The translations under genes were made by a program, and so were the position numbers. From Lachnospiraceae bacterium UBA7199 (GTDB lineage Bacteria; Bacillota; Clostridia; Lachnospirales; Lachnospiraceae), in the NCBI GenBank assembly GCA_002490775.1, contig DKUR01000054.1, forward strand, positions 1 to 64,000: a stretch of 64,000 nucleotides of DNA. Direction: 5' to 3'. A model generated the notes under the pieces. That model searched no databases, was not told the origin of the DNA, and worked only from the letters and a program-made list of their open reading frames with translations. Shown one piece after another: positions 35,918 through 45,631 of the stretch; position 1 is the first letter of the stretch, and each line of letters begins with the position of its first letter.

Positions 35918-36739
35918 ATGAAGATTATCAATTTAATTGAGAATACAAAGGGAGAGAAGGAATGTCTTTTTGAACATGGCCTCAGCTTTTATGTGGAGAC
36001 TGCTAACCACAAATTGCTTGTGGATACAGGAGCGACAAATGCCTTTATGGAAAATGCGCAGATGCTTGGGGTAGATCTTGAGCAGGTGGATTTATTGATT
36101 TTAAGTCATGGCCATTATGATCATGCAGGCGGAGTTTTAGGGTTTGCAAAGAAAAACTCCAGGGCGCGGATTCTGATGCAGCAATGGGCAGGTGGGGAAT
36201 ACTATCATAAAAATGAGACAATTGAAAAATATATCGGTATTGATCCGCAGATTATGGAACTTTCCCAGATAGAGCTTGTAGAGGAAAACAAAAAAATAGA
36301 TGAGGAGATTTTTCTTTTTAGTGGTGTAACGGGAAGGAAACTATGGCCTTTAGGGAATAGGGAGCTAAAGGTAAAAAAAGAGGGCTGCTTTTATCAGGAT
36401 GAGTTTTTACACGAGCAGTATCTTGTACTGACAGAGAAGGGAAAGAGGGTTTTATTGTCAGGCTGTGCCCACAATGGCATTTTAAACATTCTTGAAAAAT
36501 ATAGAGAGATTTATAAAGCAGATCCCGACGCTGTGATCAGTGGCTTCCATATGCAGAAAAAATCTGGATATACTCAGGAAGACATAGATATCATTCAAAA
36601 AATCGGTGAGGAATTAAAAAAGACAGATACGGTCTTTTATACAGGTCATTGTACTGGAGAAATCCCTTATCAAATTTTGAAAGAGACTATGGGGAGCCAG
36701 ATTGTGTATGTGCACAGCGGGGATACAATTATTATATAG
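35918..36739 (+). CDS. COG1237-type metallo-beta-lactamase-fold hydrolase
   Basis: 273 residues. LILSHGHYDHAGG (near residue 61-73) is the HxHxDH zinc motif; LLDTGAT-type LVDTGATNAF precedes it, and SGCAHNGI plus YTGHCTGE supply later ligands. This matches the COG1237 group annotated as 7,8-dihydropterin-6-yl-methyl-4-(beta-D-ribofuranosyl)aminobenzene 5'-phosphate synthase-like; the name comes from an archaeal enzyme and the true role in Clostridia is unclear. Same strand as the YbaK-type gene, 42 bases apart. Confidence 0.85.
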   Translation: MKIINLIENTKGEKECLFEHGLSFYVETANHKLLVDTGATNAFMENAQMLGVDLEQVDLLILSHGHYDHAGGVLGFAKKNSRARILMQQWAGGEYYHKNETIEKYIGIDPQIMELSQIELVEENKKIDEEIFLFSGVTGRKLWPLGNRELKVKKEGCFYQDEFLHEQYLVLTEKGKRVLLSGCAHNGILNILEKYREIYKADPDAVISGFHMQKKSGYTQEDIDIIQKIGEELKKTDTVFYTGHCTGEIPYQILKETMGSQIVYVHSGDTIII

Positions 36740-36787
36740 AAAAGCCAAAAACGTTTAAGCCTTTATAGATGGATACTGCATCTTCTG

Positions 36788-36841
36788 ATTGTAAACTAAA
36801 AATAAAAAGTAGTTGACAATTTGCCTGTTAAGATTTAAACT
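36788..36841 (+). promoter_or_regulatory. BirA-type biotin operator overlapping the bioB promoter
   Basis: ATTGTAAACT (36788-36797) and AGTTGACAAT (36811-36820) are inverted repeats agreeing at 9 of 10 positions, close to the known Gram-positive BirA half-sites TTGTAAACC/GGTTTACAA, though the gap (13 bases) is a little short. The right arm contains the -35 TTGACA (36813-36818); TAAACT at 36836-36841 is a -10 with a 17-base spacer. Bound repressor would block RNA polymerase directly. Confidence 0.7.
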
Positions 36842-36932
36842 CCTACTTGTACAGTTACAAATAAAATAGGAAAGCGGATTTGTTTTATAGGAGAATCTAC
36901 AGAAAGGAAAATCAGGAAAGGTACATAGGAAA

Positions 36933-37889
36933 ATGAACAGGTTAGCGGATGAAATTATTGAAGGGAGACGTCTGACAGGGGAAGAGGATTTATCCATATT
37001 ATTGGAGGCAGATTTAAAGGAGCTTTGCAGGGGAGCAGATAAAATTAGAAAGACTCTTTGCGGAGATCAAGCAGATCTTTGCAGTATTATAAATGGGCGC
37101 AGCGGGCGGTGCAGTGAAGACTGTAAATTTTGTGCCCAGTCCTCTCATAATCCTACAGATTGTGAAGTGTATGGTTTTTTGGAGAAAGATGTCTTTTTGA
37201 AGGCGTGTGGACATGCTTTGCAGCAGGGGATCAGACGCTATTCTATCGTTACTGCCGGACGCAGTATGGAGGGAGAGGATCTGGAGAAAGCAATAGAAGC
37301 TTATCATGCCATGCATGAGGCCTATCCGGATATGATTCTTTGTGCTTCTCATGGACTGGTAAAAGAAAATGATCTAAAGCGTCTCCGTCAGGCAGGAGTT
37401 ACCATGTATCACACCAATGTAGAGACATCAGAACGGTTTTTCTCAGAAATCTGTACCACGCACACATATGCAGATAAGCTGGAAGAAATCCGTCTGGCAA
37501 GGAAAGCAGGGCTGGAGGTCTGCAGCGGAGGCATCTTTGGTATGGGGGAGACCTGGCAGGATCGTTTGGATATGGCAGCTTTACTTGCAGAGCTTAAGGT
37601 CAGTTCCATTCCGCTCAATTTCCTGATTCCAATTCCAGGCACGCCTTTTGAAAAAAATAAGCCTTTGACACAGGAAGAGATTCTCCGGATCGTTGCGGTT
37701 TTCCGCTATTTCAATCCTGCTGCATTTATTCGGATTGCCGCTGGAAGAAATTATTTTGAGGATAGTGGAAAGGCTCTGTTTCTTGCAGGTGCAAATGCTG
37801 TGCTGAGCGGAGACATGCTGACAACTACAGGCAGTAAAACAATGCAGGATAAAGAAATGCTTGTAAGTATCGGCTATACTTTGAATTGA
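36933..37889 (+). CDS. bioB: Biotin synthase
   Basis: 318 residues. Radical SAM motif CSEDCKFC with Cys60, Cys64 and Cys67, preceded by LCSIINGRSGRC; YHTNVETSERFF and CSGGIFGMGETWQDR are BioB signatures, and IRIAAGRNYF carries the Arg that binds the [2Fe-2S] cluster. It inserts sulfur into dethiobiotin to form biotin. No bioD, bioA or bioF lies nearby, so the cell may take up or salvage dethiobiotin, or hold those genes elsewhere. Followed by the transporter gene bioY and preceded by a BirA-like operator. Confidence 0.95.
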   Translation: MNRLADEIIEGRRLTGEEDLSILLEADLKELCRGADKIRKTLCGDQADLCSIINGRSGRCSEDCKFCAQSSHNPTDCEVYGFLEKDVFLKACGHALQQGIRRYSIVTAGRSMEGEDLEKAIEAYHAMHEAYPDMILCASHGLVKENDLKRLRQAGVTMYHTNVETSERFFSEICTTHTYADKLEEIRLARKAGLEVCSGGIFGMGETWQDRLDMAALLAELKVSSIPLNFLIPIPGTPFEKNKPLTQEEILRIVAVFRYFNPAAFIRIAAGRNYFEDSGKALFLAGANAVLSGDMLTTTGSKTMQDKEMLVSIGYTLN

Positions 37890-37924
37890 GCGCATCACAA
37901 AGCGCTTCAGAATGGAGGAAAGGA

Positions 37925-38560
37925 ATGGGTATCAATATGAGTGAATGTACGGACAAATCTACACTGGACAAATCTAAATCAGGCTTTAAAGTAAAAACAA
38001 TTGTGTTGGTCGGGCTTATGACAGCAGTAACTTGTGTGCTTGCCCCGTTATCTGTTCCACTGCCCATCAGCCCGGTTCCCATTTCGCTGACAAATCTGGC
38101 GATTTATTTTACCATTTATGTGATCGGAACGAAGTGGGGGACCATGAGCTATCTTGTATATCTGCTGATTGGGTTTATAGGTGTTCCTGTTTTTTCAGCA
38201 TTTACAAGCGGCCCGGGAAAGCTTCTTGGTGCAACTGGCGGATATTTGATTGGTTTTATCTTTATGGCTGTCATCTGTGGTCTTTTTATTGATAAATGGC
38301 CTTCAAAGTTATATTTACATTTCATCGGCATGGTGCTTGGAACAATTGTCTGTTATTTGTTTGGAACATTCTGGCTGGCCTATCAGGCAGGTATGAGCCT
38401 TAAGGCAGCCGCTTTGGCTGGTGTTATTCCCTTTATTCCAGGGGATATTGTGAAGATTTTACTTGCAGTGCTGATAGGACCGCAGATTAGAAAAAGACTG
38501 TATGCTGCAGGTCTAAACGATGCTATGCTTCACAAAACGAAAAAAATCGAAAAAAATTAA
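37925..38560 (+). CDS. bioY: BioY, substrate-binding component of ECF biotin transporter
   Basis: 211 residues with six hydrophobic segments. LSVPLPISPVPISLTNLAIYF and the long GPGKLLGATGGYLIGF stretch are BioY hallmarks, and FIPGDIVKILLAVLIGP closes the fold. The ATG at 37925 has GGAGG 6 bases upstream, which decides against the earlier TTG that overlaps bioB. ATPase (EcfA) and EcfT partners are not encoded here, so it would use a shared ECF module. Pairs with bioB for biotin supply. Confidence 0.93.
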   Translation: MGINMSECTDKSTLDKSKSGFKVKTIVLVGLMTAVTCVLAPLSVPLPISPVPISLTNLAIYFTIYVIGTKWGTMSYLVYLLIGFIGVPVFSAFTSGPGKLLGATGGYLIGFIFMAVICGLFIDKWPSKLYLHFIGMVLGTIVCYLFGTFWLAYQAGMSLKAAALAGVIPFIPGDIVKILLAVLIGPQIRKRLYAAGLNDAMLHKTKKIEKN

Positions 38561-38681
38561 GAAAAAATAATAAAAAGATAGACTGATTGAAAGAAAAAGT
38601 GTAAAATAAATACGTAGGGTGGTGATATGGGGCGTTACCTTATTAAAAATATTGTTTGAAATCACAGGAATGGAGAAGAGA

Positions 38682-40781
38682 ATGGTATTTCATAATAAGA
38701 AAAGGAAAAAGAAAATCAATTTTAAACTATCTATGAACGCCAATATAAAGGGCACCCTAATCAAGGCTTTTCTTGTACCGATTATACTAATCATTATTTT
38801 AGGAGTTGTATCATACATAACAGCATCAAAAACAATCAAAAGCAAGGTAGAGGAGTCTTCTGAAAATACCATATCAGCTATGGGAATGTATTTTGAACTT
38901 CTGACCAGTACGGTAGCATCAAAAGCCCAGGAAATGGTTATGGGCAATGATATGTCCTCTTATTACGAGACTTATTACAAACAAAATGACAGTACGGCGA
39001 TGCAGTACTGGCGCAATACAGGGAAAGATCTTCTTCAGCTAAAAGCAAGTGTAGCTTATTTGTACAGCTATAATGTAATACCGGAAAATGGAATTTCAAT
39101 TACTTCCACTAAAGGAGGTGGAAGTATGAGTGAGGAAATTTATACAAAGTTTATAGAGAGTACAGAAGGAAAATTTCTTTCAGACAATAATTTAAGAAAT
39201 GCCTGGCTTGGATATCACAGCGCCCTGGATGAGGAGCTTGATATTTCTACTGACAGATATGGGATTGCTTATTTTCAAAAATTTTTCAGAGTTAATACTT
39301 ATCTGGTGCTTGATATTACTACCGAGACGATAGAAAAGATGCTGGATGAAATGGATTTTGGAGAAAATTGTATTAAAGCGCTTGTTTCTCAGGATGGACG
39401 TGAAATCGTCCGTATGTCACAGGAAGAGGGAAATGTTACTTTATCGGGAGAGGAACCGGTATTCGTTGACAAGGAGTTTTTCACAAAGAGTCTTCAGTCA
39501 AGTGAGGCAGATGGCGGATACGTAGAATATGCCGGGGAAACTTACTTGTATGTTTATGCGCCGGTAGGCAATTCTGGAATTATGCTTTGCGGGCTGATTC
39601 CCCAGAGCAATATTGTTAAAGAAGTAAGTTTTATTCGTAATTTATGTATTGCAATGATTATTTTTGCTTGTATTATTGCCTTTTTGATTGGAAATTGGAT
39701 TGCCACAGGCATGGGAAAAGCAGTTAAAGTTATGGTTCAATCTATGGATCAGGTAGCTGCGGGAGATTTGACACAAAACTTTGATATTAAGCGGAAAGAT
39801 GAGTTTGGAACCTTAGCCAGGGGATTAAATGAAATGATCACAGGTATGCGGATGATCATGACAGATATGAAGAGGTTTGGCAATGAAGTAAAGGAAATGG
39901 CAGATGGCGTCGCTGAAAAGTCACAGAACATCAATACAGCCGTCAAAGAAATATCCAGTGCAGTGGATGAGGTAGCTACAGGTGCACAGACACAGGCGCA
40001 GGAAGCAGAGGCCAGCAAAATAAAGATGAGCGGCTTTGCAGGCAGGATCGACAATGTATGTTCTGGAACAGAAAACATGGGGAATACTGTGGATAAAGCT
40101 ACTGCGGCAGTGGAGCAGGGACGTGTTATTGTTGATGAATTAAGTAAAAAATCAGGTACTACGGTGGAGATTACCAAGGTACTTGTGGATAATATAAATG
40201 ATGTACAAGAAAGGTCTTCTGAAATTGAAGGATTTATAAATACGGTAAACAGCATTGCCCAGCAGACCAACTTGTTATCCTTAAATGCATCCATTGAAGC
40301 AGCCAGAGCTGGTGAGCATGGCAGGGGATTTGCAGTGGTTGCAGAAGAGATCAGAAAACTTGCGGATGAAACAATTCAGGCAGGCAAGAATATAAAAATG
40401 ATAGTGGAAAATATCGTTGAAACAACACAAAAAACCACAGATTCCGCAAAAGAAGCGGAAACGATCGTTAATGAACAGGCAGCATCTTTAGAAGAAACAA
40501 TCCATGTATTTGGAGAAATAGATCAATGTGTTGAAATCCTTGTAAATGGACTGAAGGAAATTACTGACAGCATGCATACAATTGATGAGGAAAAAGAACA
40601 GATTCAGGATTCCATCAGCAATATTTCCGTAGTTTCCGAGCAGGCGGCCAGCGCTACTCAGGAGGTCACTGCAACGCTGGAAAATCAGGTACAGATCATA
40701 TCAGATTTGGCACAGGGTGTAGAGCAGCTTAGACAGGAGGCAGACGCATTAGATCAGTCAATCAGCATATTTACTGTTTAA
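38682..40781 (+). CDS. Methyl-accepting chemotaxis protein with extracellular sensor
   Basis: 699 residues from the ATG at 38682 (GGAGAAGAG upstream). A basic N-terminus leads into TM1 (about 28-50), an external sensor of about 270 residues (dCache-like by length and the late YVEYAGETYLYVYAPV segment), TM2 near 325-345, a HAMP domain (MDQVAAGDLTQNF) and a signalling rod whose tip AARAGEHGRGFAVVAEEIRKLADE is fully conserved. Some clostridial proteins of this type act in cells without flagella. No che genes lie in the window. Confidence 0.92.
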   Translation: MVFHNKKRKKKINFKLSMNANIKGTLIKAFLVPIILIIILGVVSYITASKTIKSKVEESSENTISAMGMYFELLTSTVASKAQEMVMGNDMSSYYETYYKQNDSTAMQYWRNTGKDLLQLKASVAYLYSYNVIPENGISITSTKGGGSMSEEIYTKFIESTEGKFLSDNNLRNAWLGYHSALDEELDISTDRYGIAYFQKFFRVNTYLVLDITTETIEKMLDEMDFGENCIKALVSQDGREIVRMSQEEGNVTLSGEEPVFVDKEFFTKSLQSSEADGGYVEYAGETYLYVYAPVGNSGIMLCGLIPQSNIVKEVSFIRNLCIAMIIFACIIAFLIGNWIATGMGKAVKVMVQSMDQVAAGDLTQNFDIKRKDEFGTLARGLNEMITGMRMIMTDMKRFGNEVKEMADGVAEKSQNINTAVKEISSAVDEVATGAQTQAQEAEASKIKMSGFAGRIDNVCSGTENMGNTVDKATAAVEQGRVIVDELSKKSGTTVEITKVLVDNINDVQERSSEIEGFINTVNSIAQQTNLLSLNASIEAARAGEHGRGFAVVAEEIRKLADETIQAGKNIKMIVENIVETTQKTTDSAKEAETIVNEQAASLEETIHVFGEIDQCVEILVNGLKEITDSMHTIDEEKEQIQDSISNISVVSEQAASATQEVTATLENQVQIISDLAQGVEQLRQEADALDQSISIFTV

Positions 40782-40800
40782 CCATATGGCATTAATGTTT

Positions 40801-40836
40801 GCAAAGCATCGGCAGTCCTCCTGCCGGTGTTTTTGC
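40801..40836 (+). terminator. Terminator of the chemoreceptor gene
   Basis: CGGCAG-TCCTC-CTGCCG with outer GCAAA/TTTTGC pairing and a T-run. Confidence 0.8.
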
Positions 40837-40990
40837 ATGAAAGAAATGCTGATTACAAAAATGCATCTTTTCATTACAAGAAAATTTATTTTTTTATTTT
40901 TTTACCGATATAAATATTGATGGATTGATAAACAATAATGATATCTAAAGGACGGGGCGGTGGCATTTGTTCCGGAGGGAGGCTGTTTGG

Positions 40991-41689
40991 ATGCTTCAAA
41001 TAGCAGTTTGTGATGATGAAAAGGGCATGGCAGAGTATCTGAAACAATTGATAGAGAGAAGACTTGAAGGAGAGAAAGACTGCAGCGTTACGGTGTTTTC
41101 ATCCGGTACAGAATTGCTTGAGGAAGGTAAGGACTTCGATATATTTTTTCTGGATATTAATTTAAAAGACATGAGCGGCATTGATATGGCCAGGCGTCTT
41201 AGAAAGGAAAAAGAGGCGGTAATTGTTTTTGTGACGGCATTAAAAGAATATGTTTTTGATGCATTTGATCTACAGGCATTTCAATATTTGTTTAAACCAG
41301 TTGATGAGAATCAATTTTTTCAGGTACTGGACAAGGCACTTTTAGAATGCCGTATGAAAAAGCAGTCGGAGCCGCTTGTAATCCGTGTAAATGGCATTTA
41401 TCAAAATGTACCAAAAGAAAAAATTTTATACGCGGAAAATGAAGCCAGAAAAATTGTTTTACATTTGAAGGACGAGCAAATTTCTTTCTATGCAAAGATG
41501 AGTGAATTAGAAGGTATGCTTGGAGAACATTTTTTTCGATGTCATAGAGGTTATCTGGTAAACTTGAATGCAGTAAAAGGATATGATACAGGAAATATAC
41601 AATTGAAAAATGGAGAAGTCATTTTGATGGCAAAACAAAAGTACAGTGCTTTTGTAGCAGCATATATGGAGTTTTTGCGTAGAAAATAG
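40991..41689 (+). CDS. LytTR-family response regulator
   Basis: 232 residues. Receiver with Asp55 in FFLDINLKDMSG and Lys in FKPVDE; C-terminal LytTR DNA-binding domain with ILYAENEARKI and FFRCHRGYLVNL. ATG at 40991 follows GGAGGGAGG. This AgrA/VirR-type regulator binds paired direct repeats. It heads a three-gene unit with a GHKL kinase and a basic protein, so it likely responds to a peptide or envelope signal. No AgrB/AgrD-like genes are seen nearby. Confidence 0.92.
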   Translation: MLQIAVCDDEKGMAEYLKQLIERRLEGEKDCSVTVFSSGTELLEEGKDFDIFFLDINLKDMSGIDMARRLRKEKEAVIVFVTALKEYVFDAFDLQAFQYLFKPVDENQFFQVLDKALLECRMKKQSEPLVIRVNGIYQNVPKEKILYAENEARKIVLHLKDEQISFYAKMSELEGMLGEHFFRCHRGYLVNLNAVKGYDTGNIQLKNGEVILMAKQKYSAFVAAYMEFLRRK

Positions 41690-41701
41690 AATGGAGAAGT
41701 A

Positions 41702-43189
41702 TTGAAGGAAGTCTTTGATATTGTCATGGATTTGACAGAGCATCTTTTAAGAAGGTGTCTCATAGTATATTTACTTCATGGTCTTTTGCCAGTAAAGCAA
41801 AGATATATAAAAAGAGAACGATTGGTGGAAGCAGGTTTTTTGATTGTGAGCATGTTATTTTATGCATCGGTTAATTATCTGCCGCTCCTGAAAAAACTGC
41901 TTTATGGAAATGAAGAAGGGATAGTGGAAAGCAGAGGAAGTATTTTTCCCATGTTTCTTAGTATGCTGGTGATGCTGGTATATTGCCTTTGCTTTTATGA
42001 GGGAAAAAAGAGAAGAATTAGTTACCTGATTTTTACTGCCTATACCATAAATGAGTTGACCATGTTTACGCTGCATACATTTTTTGCATTGCTTTTAAGA
42101 GTAACTTCAGATTTTATGCTTCGTCTGGCAATGGAAGCAAATGAGTTTATTCTGGAAAACTTTATGGTAATCTTTAATGCAATTCAAATTTTTTGGAATT
42201 TGTCATTTCAGGTAGTATTTTTACTTATATTTTATTATTCACTCAAGGCATTAAAGAGTAATTTAAGTTATGTTGGAAGAAAAATAAACAGGGTACAGGA
42301 GCTGTTTCTTGCAGTATCCAGCGCAATGGGGTTTTGCCTGTGTATTCTGCTTCGAAGCATTTTATACGCTTATCATGGAAAGCAGATCAGATTTCTGATT
42401 GATGAGTATCCGGAGACGAACATACTGATTCCACTGGTATCTTTCTTAAGCCTGCTTTTAATCATCTTGAGTGCAGTGATATTGAAAAAGCTGGTGGAAA
42501 GCAGCGAAAAAGAAGTACTGGTGGAGGTCTATCAAAATCGGCTGAATGATATGGCAGAGCACATGAAGGATGTGGAACATCTTTATGACGGGATTAGAGG
42601 AATACGTCATGATATGAAAAATCATGTGGCAGATTTGGAAATTCTGCTGAAACAAAACCAGCCTTCAGATGAAGAGTATAAAATAGAAATGCAAAGATAT
42701 CTGGATGATATGTGCAATACTATGGAGGAACTGGATATGAACTGTAATACAGGCAATCCGGTTACTGATGTGGTTATCAGCAGAAAGATCAGAAAAGCCA
42801 GACAGGAAAAGATACCTGTTGAATGTAATTTTATCTATCCGCCGGCCTTAAATATCAGTGCATTTGATTTAAGCATTCTTTTGAACAATGGTTTAGATAA
42901 TGCATTGGAGGCATCAGAGAAGGAACAAAAACCATACATCCGCCTGGACTCTTATGTGAGAGAAAGGATGTTTTTTATAGAAATCAGAAATGCATTTACT
43001 GGGAAACTGCCGGAAGACGGAGAGGGACTGCATACTACAAAAAGTGATGCAGCGTCACATGGCATGGGAATGAAAAACATGAAAAGGTGTGCAGAAAAAT
43101 ACTATGGCGCACTGAAATGGAAAAGCAGTAATGGGGAGTTTTTATTAACGATCATGCTTCAGGGAATGGAGGAAAAGTATGAGAAGTAG
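41702..43189 (+). CDS. AgrC-like GHKL sensor histidine kinase
   Basis: 495 residues, starting at a TTG (41702) supported by GGAGAAG. Six or so membrane segments fill residues 1-270, then IRGIRHDMKNHVADLEILL (H-box, DMKNH type), LLNNGLDNALEASE (N-box) and SHGMGMKNMKR (G-box). Such kinases detect peptides in the membrane and phosphorylate LytTR regulators, here the gene just upstream (12-base gap). Confidence 0.9.
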   Translation: MKEVFDIVMDLTEHLLRRCLIVYLLHGLLPVKQRYIKRERLVEAGFLIVSMLFYASVNYLPLLKKLLYGNEEGIVESRGSIFPMFLSMLVMLVYCLCFYEGKKRRISYLIFTAYTINELTMFTLHTFFALLLRVTSDFMLRLAMEANEFILENFMVIFNAIQIFWNLSFQVVFLLIFYYSLKALKSNLSYVGRKINRVQELFLAVSSAMGFCLCILLRSILYAYHGKQIRFLIDEYPETNILIPLVSFLSLLLIILSAVILKKLVESSEKEVLVEVYQNRLNDMAEHMKDVEHLYDGIRGIRHDMKNHVADLEILLKQNQPSDEEYKIEMQRYLDDMCNTMEELDMNCNTGNPVTDVVISRKIRKARQEKIPVECNFIYPPALNISAFDLSILLNNGLDNALEASEKEQKPYIRLDSYVRERMFFIEIRNAFTGKLPEDGEGLHTTKSDAASHGMGMKNMKRCAEKYYGALKWKSSNGEFLLTIMLQGMEEKYEK

Positions 43190-43916
43190 AATCAATTCAA
43201 TTATCACGCAAAACAGGCTGGTCAGCCGCGCAAGGTCACGTGCCAGAACCCAGAGCACTAATATTGGAAAGGTATTGAATAACAGCACAAATAGCGGTAA
43301 CAATACGTCAAAGGCAATTAAGAACCAGGCGAGCCAGCAGAATAGAGAATTGAGTAAAGCTGATGCACAGGCAAAGAATAACTTTACCAATATTAAGGAT
43401 GCAGCACAGGCCCTTAAGGGGCATACAAAGAAGCTTCTGCTTATGCCCGGAAAGGATTGGGATGAATTGACGGAAGCTGAAGTTTCCGAATTTAAGGAAA
43501 AAGCAGTGTCAGAAGCCGCCTCTATGATCGAAGACTATAATCAGATGATCAAAAGTATGGCTAAGGAAGGCGGCAGGGTAAATGAACTGTATTTAGATCA
43601 GGTGAAAAATTACTTTAGAAGTTCCAAGGCTGATTTGGAGGAAATGGGAATCACACAAAGCAAAGACGGAACCCTGGATGTGAATTTAGAAAAACTAAAG
43701 GCAGCAGACGCTGGGAAACTGAAGGGTGTTTTCTGCACTACAGGGGGATTTACGGATCGTGTGAGCAAAAAGGCAGAGGATATTATTTCAAATGCAGAAA
43801 CAAATCTGGCAGTGATAAACAAAAGCCAGTACGCAGGAAATTACAGCTACAACCGATATGGAAGCGATATTTTTGATATATTAAACAGCGGCAGCAAGTA
43901 TAATGCTAAAGGATAA
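43179..43916 (+). CDS. Basic protein co-encoded with the LytTR system, with weak FliD-like tail
   Basis: 245 residues, overlapping the kinase gene by 11 bases, with GAGGAAAAG before the ATG. The first 45 residues are very rich in Arg, Ser and Asn and lack a signal peptide or TM. The middle is predicted alpha-helical. Near 175-215, KDGTLDVNLEKLKAADAGKLKGVF...FTDRVSKKAEDIISNAE resembles the C-terminal part of flagellar cap protein FliD, by pattern only. The close coupling to a kinase/regulator pair suggests it takes part in, or is exported by, that pathway. Function unknown. Confidence 0.65.
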   Translation: MRSRINSIITQNRLVSRARSRARTQSTNIGKVLNNSTNSGNNTSKAIKNQASQQNRELSKADAQAKNNFTNIKDAAQALKGHTKKLLLMPGKDWDELTEAEVSEFKEKAVSEAASMIEDYNQMIKSMAKEGGRVNELYLDQVKNYFRSSKADLEEMGITQSKDGTLDVNLEKLKAADAGKLKGVFCTTGGFTDRVSKKAEDIISNAETNLAVINKSQYAGNYSYNRYGSDIFDILNSGSKYNAKG

Positions 43917-43950
43917 AGGCTGTAGGTTGTGTTTTATATATTATTTAGAT

Positions 43951-43981
43951 AACCCGGAAGGTTTCACCTTCCGGGTTATTT
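43951..43981 (+). terminator. Strong terminator between convergent units
   Basis: AACCCGGAAGG-TTTCA-CCTTCCGGGTT plus ATTTT. An 11-bp perfect stem, possibly used from both sides since the next gene runs towards it. Confidence 0.92.
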
Positions 43982-44004
43982 TGCAGAAAATAAAGATTCT
44001 CCAT

Positions 44005-45534
44005 TTATCGGACTTCATTTTCACTCTCATATAAAAATCGATACTTTCCTTTGCCTCTTCCTTTCACTTCTGCCACAACACCCATAGCTCTCAATTTTTT
44101 CATAATATCCTTTGATGCCGTAATTGTACATCCAAGGATTTCTTTTACCTCCGGTGCTCCAAATACTTGATTGGTTTCAATGGAATCATAAACCTTCAAC
44201 AGATTTTCTTTTGTGTGGGTAAAATATTTTTGCTTTGCAATAGATGCTTTTAATTTCTCTATTTCCAGCTTTTTAATATCTAATTCCGGCTTTTCATTTT
44301 GTAAAGTTGGATTTTTACCATAAATAGTTGGATTTACTTTTTCATTGATTTGATTTTTATTATTATATATAACTGTCTGTAATATAAATGCATTTGTATT
44401 ATACTCTGGATTTTTCTGTCCTACAGCTTCCAATTCCTTACACATACGGTCTACGCCTTCACCATATTCTTTCACAAAATTATATGCTTTCAGAAATTCA
44501 GCAATTTTGGGATTTCTTGAGAAATGCGTAAACCTGATATTATCTGCCCTGACCATCCCCGGCAGTTTTCCCGGACTTTCGACAACAATGCGGTTATCAA
44601 ACATCTTAACCTGAATATCAGTTCCAGTAATACTGTATGCCCTGTGTGTTACCGCATTAACGATAATTTCCTGACGCACAAATTTCGGATATTCTTCTTC
44701 CGTCACAAAAATACCCTCTGTTCCCAGATATGTCTTTTCTTTAATTTGTGTATCAAGATAAGCGATAGCATCCCTTATCATCTTTAAAATGGTGCCCTTG
44801 AATATAACATCTTTTATAACATTCATTTCTGCACCGAATTTCTCTTCTACACCTTCATATCGTATAAAGCGAATTCTGGCTCGTGGAAAAAATTTCTGTG
44901 GTTCCTTTCCAAACAGAAGAACAGCAGCCGTACTCACTTGCAATTTTCCATTTTTCTCTATGGCAAAGCCATTATTCTGCTCTAAATAATCAATTGGCGT
45001 CTTACCATATCCAATTTTTTTAATATATTCCTTTACCAGTTCCATATCCAAATCATCAATTGTAGCATCCGGAACTAATTTATCCTCAAAATATCGTTCG
45101 CCTTTATCATAAGTTAGCTGCAGGCGTTCCTCAAATTTTAAAAGTTTAGACTTATCTCCCACGCGAAGATATACTTCGTCTGCCTGATTTGCATGTACCT
45201 GTGGGCTTGGTTCAATATGCATCACAATCACATGATTTTCTCTTCCTTTATAATCAATGCAGGGAACTCTCTCAATGTCCACTTTTACTGTTGGTTCACA
45301 GAAATCAAACGGAACTCTTAACAGTTCATTCACCCTCCCGATTTCGTAATCTACACCTTCAATTCTTCGGTCCCTATCTGAAATGCCAATAACAATCTTT
45401 CCGCCATCTGCATTCGCAAAAGCTACTAATGGTATTGCCAACGCCTTGGATTCAATCATAACACTTTTACGGTCAAATGTTTGTCGCTCTTCATTTTGCA
45501 ATAGTTCTTCAATCGTCATTGGATTCACCTGCAT
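44005..45534 (-). CDS. AlbA_2/Schlafen-like ATP-binding protein with winged-helix tail
   Basis: 509 residues. The N-terminal AlbA_2 domain shows QTFDRKS and FANADGGKIVIGISD; the middle has the GHKL-like ATP-binding half with VNAVTHRAY, VESPGKLPG and NPKIAEFLKAYNFVKEYGEGV. A helical linker is followed by a C-terminal helix-turn-helix (VKEILGCTITASKDIMKKL) and a basic tail. Start could be the ATG at 45534 or 45519; the latter sits after AGGTG and matches family openings. Relatives are found with mobile elements and in anti-phage islands. Here it is 97 bases downstream of a putative nuclease gene on the same strand. Confidence 0.85.
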   Translation of the reverse strand: MQVNPMTIEELLQNEERQTFDRKSVMIESKALAIPLVAFANADGGKIVIGISDRDRRIEGVDYEIGRVNELLRVPFDFCEPTVKVDIERVPCIDYKGRENHVIVMHIEPSPQVHANQADEVYLRVGDKSKLLKFEERLQLTYDKGERYFEDKLVPDATIDDLDMELVKEYIKKIGYGKTPIDYLEQNNGFAIEKNGKLQVSTAAVLLFGKEPQKFFPRARIRFIRYEGVEEKFGAEMNVIKDVIFKGTILKMIRDAIAYLDTQIKEKTYLGTEGIFVTEEEYPKFVRQEIIVNAVTHRAYSITGTDIQVKMFDNRIVVESPGKLPGMVRADNIRFTHFSRNPKIAEFLKAYNFVKEYGEGVDRMCKELEAVGQKNPEYNTNAFILQTVIYNNKNQINEKVNPTIYGKNPTLQNEKPELDIKKLEIEKLKASIAKQKYFTHTKENLLKVYDSIETNQVFGAPEVKEILGCTITASKDIMKKLRAMGVVAEVKGRGKGKYRFLYESENEVR

Positions 45535-45631
45535 CTTTCCTGCCCAAACTGCTCATTCTTCACCGGTTTTAGCATTTGCTTCTGACTCATCATTGTCCAA
45601 ATGCTCGTCCTTTGTTTCAACCCAAATATCT

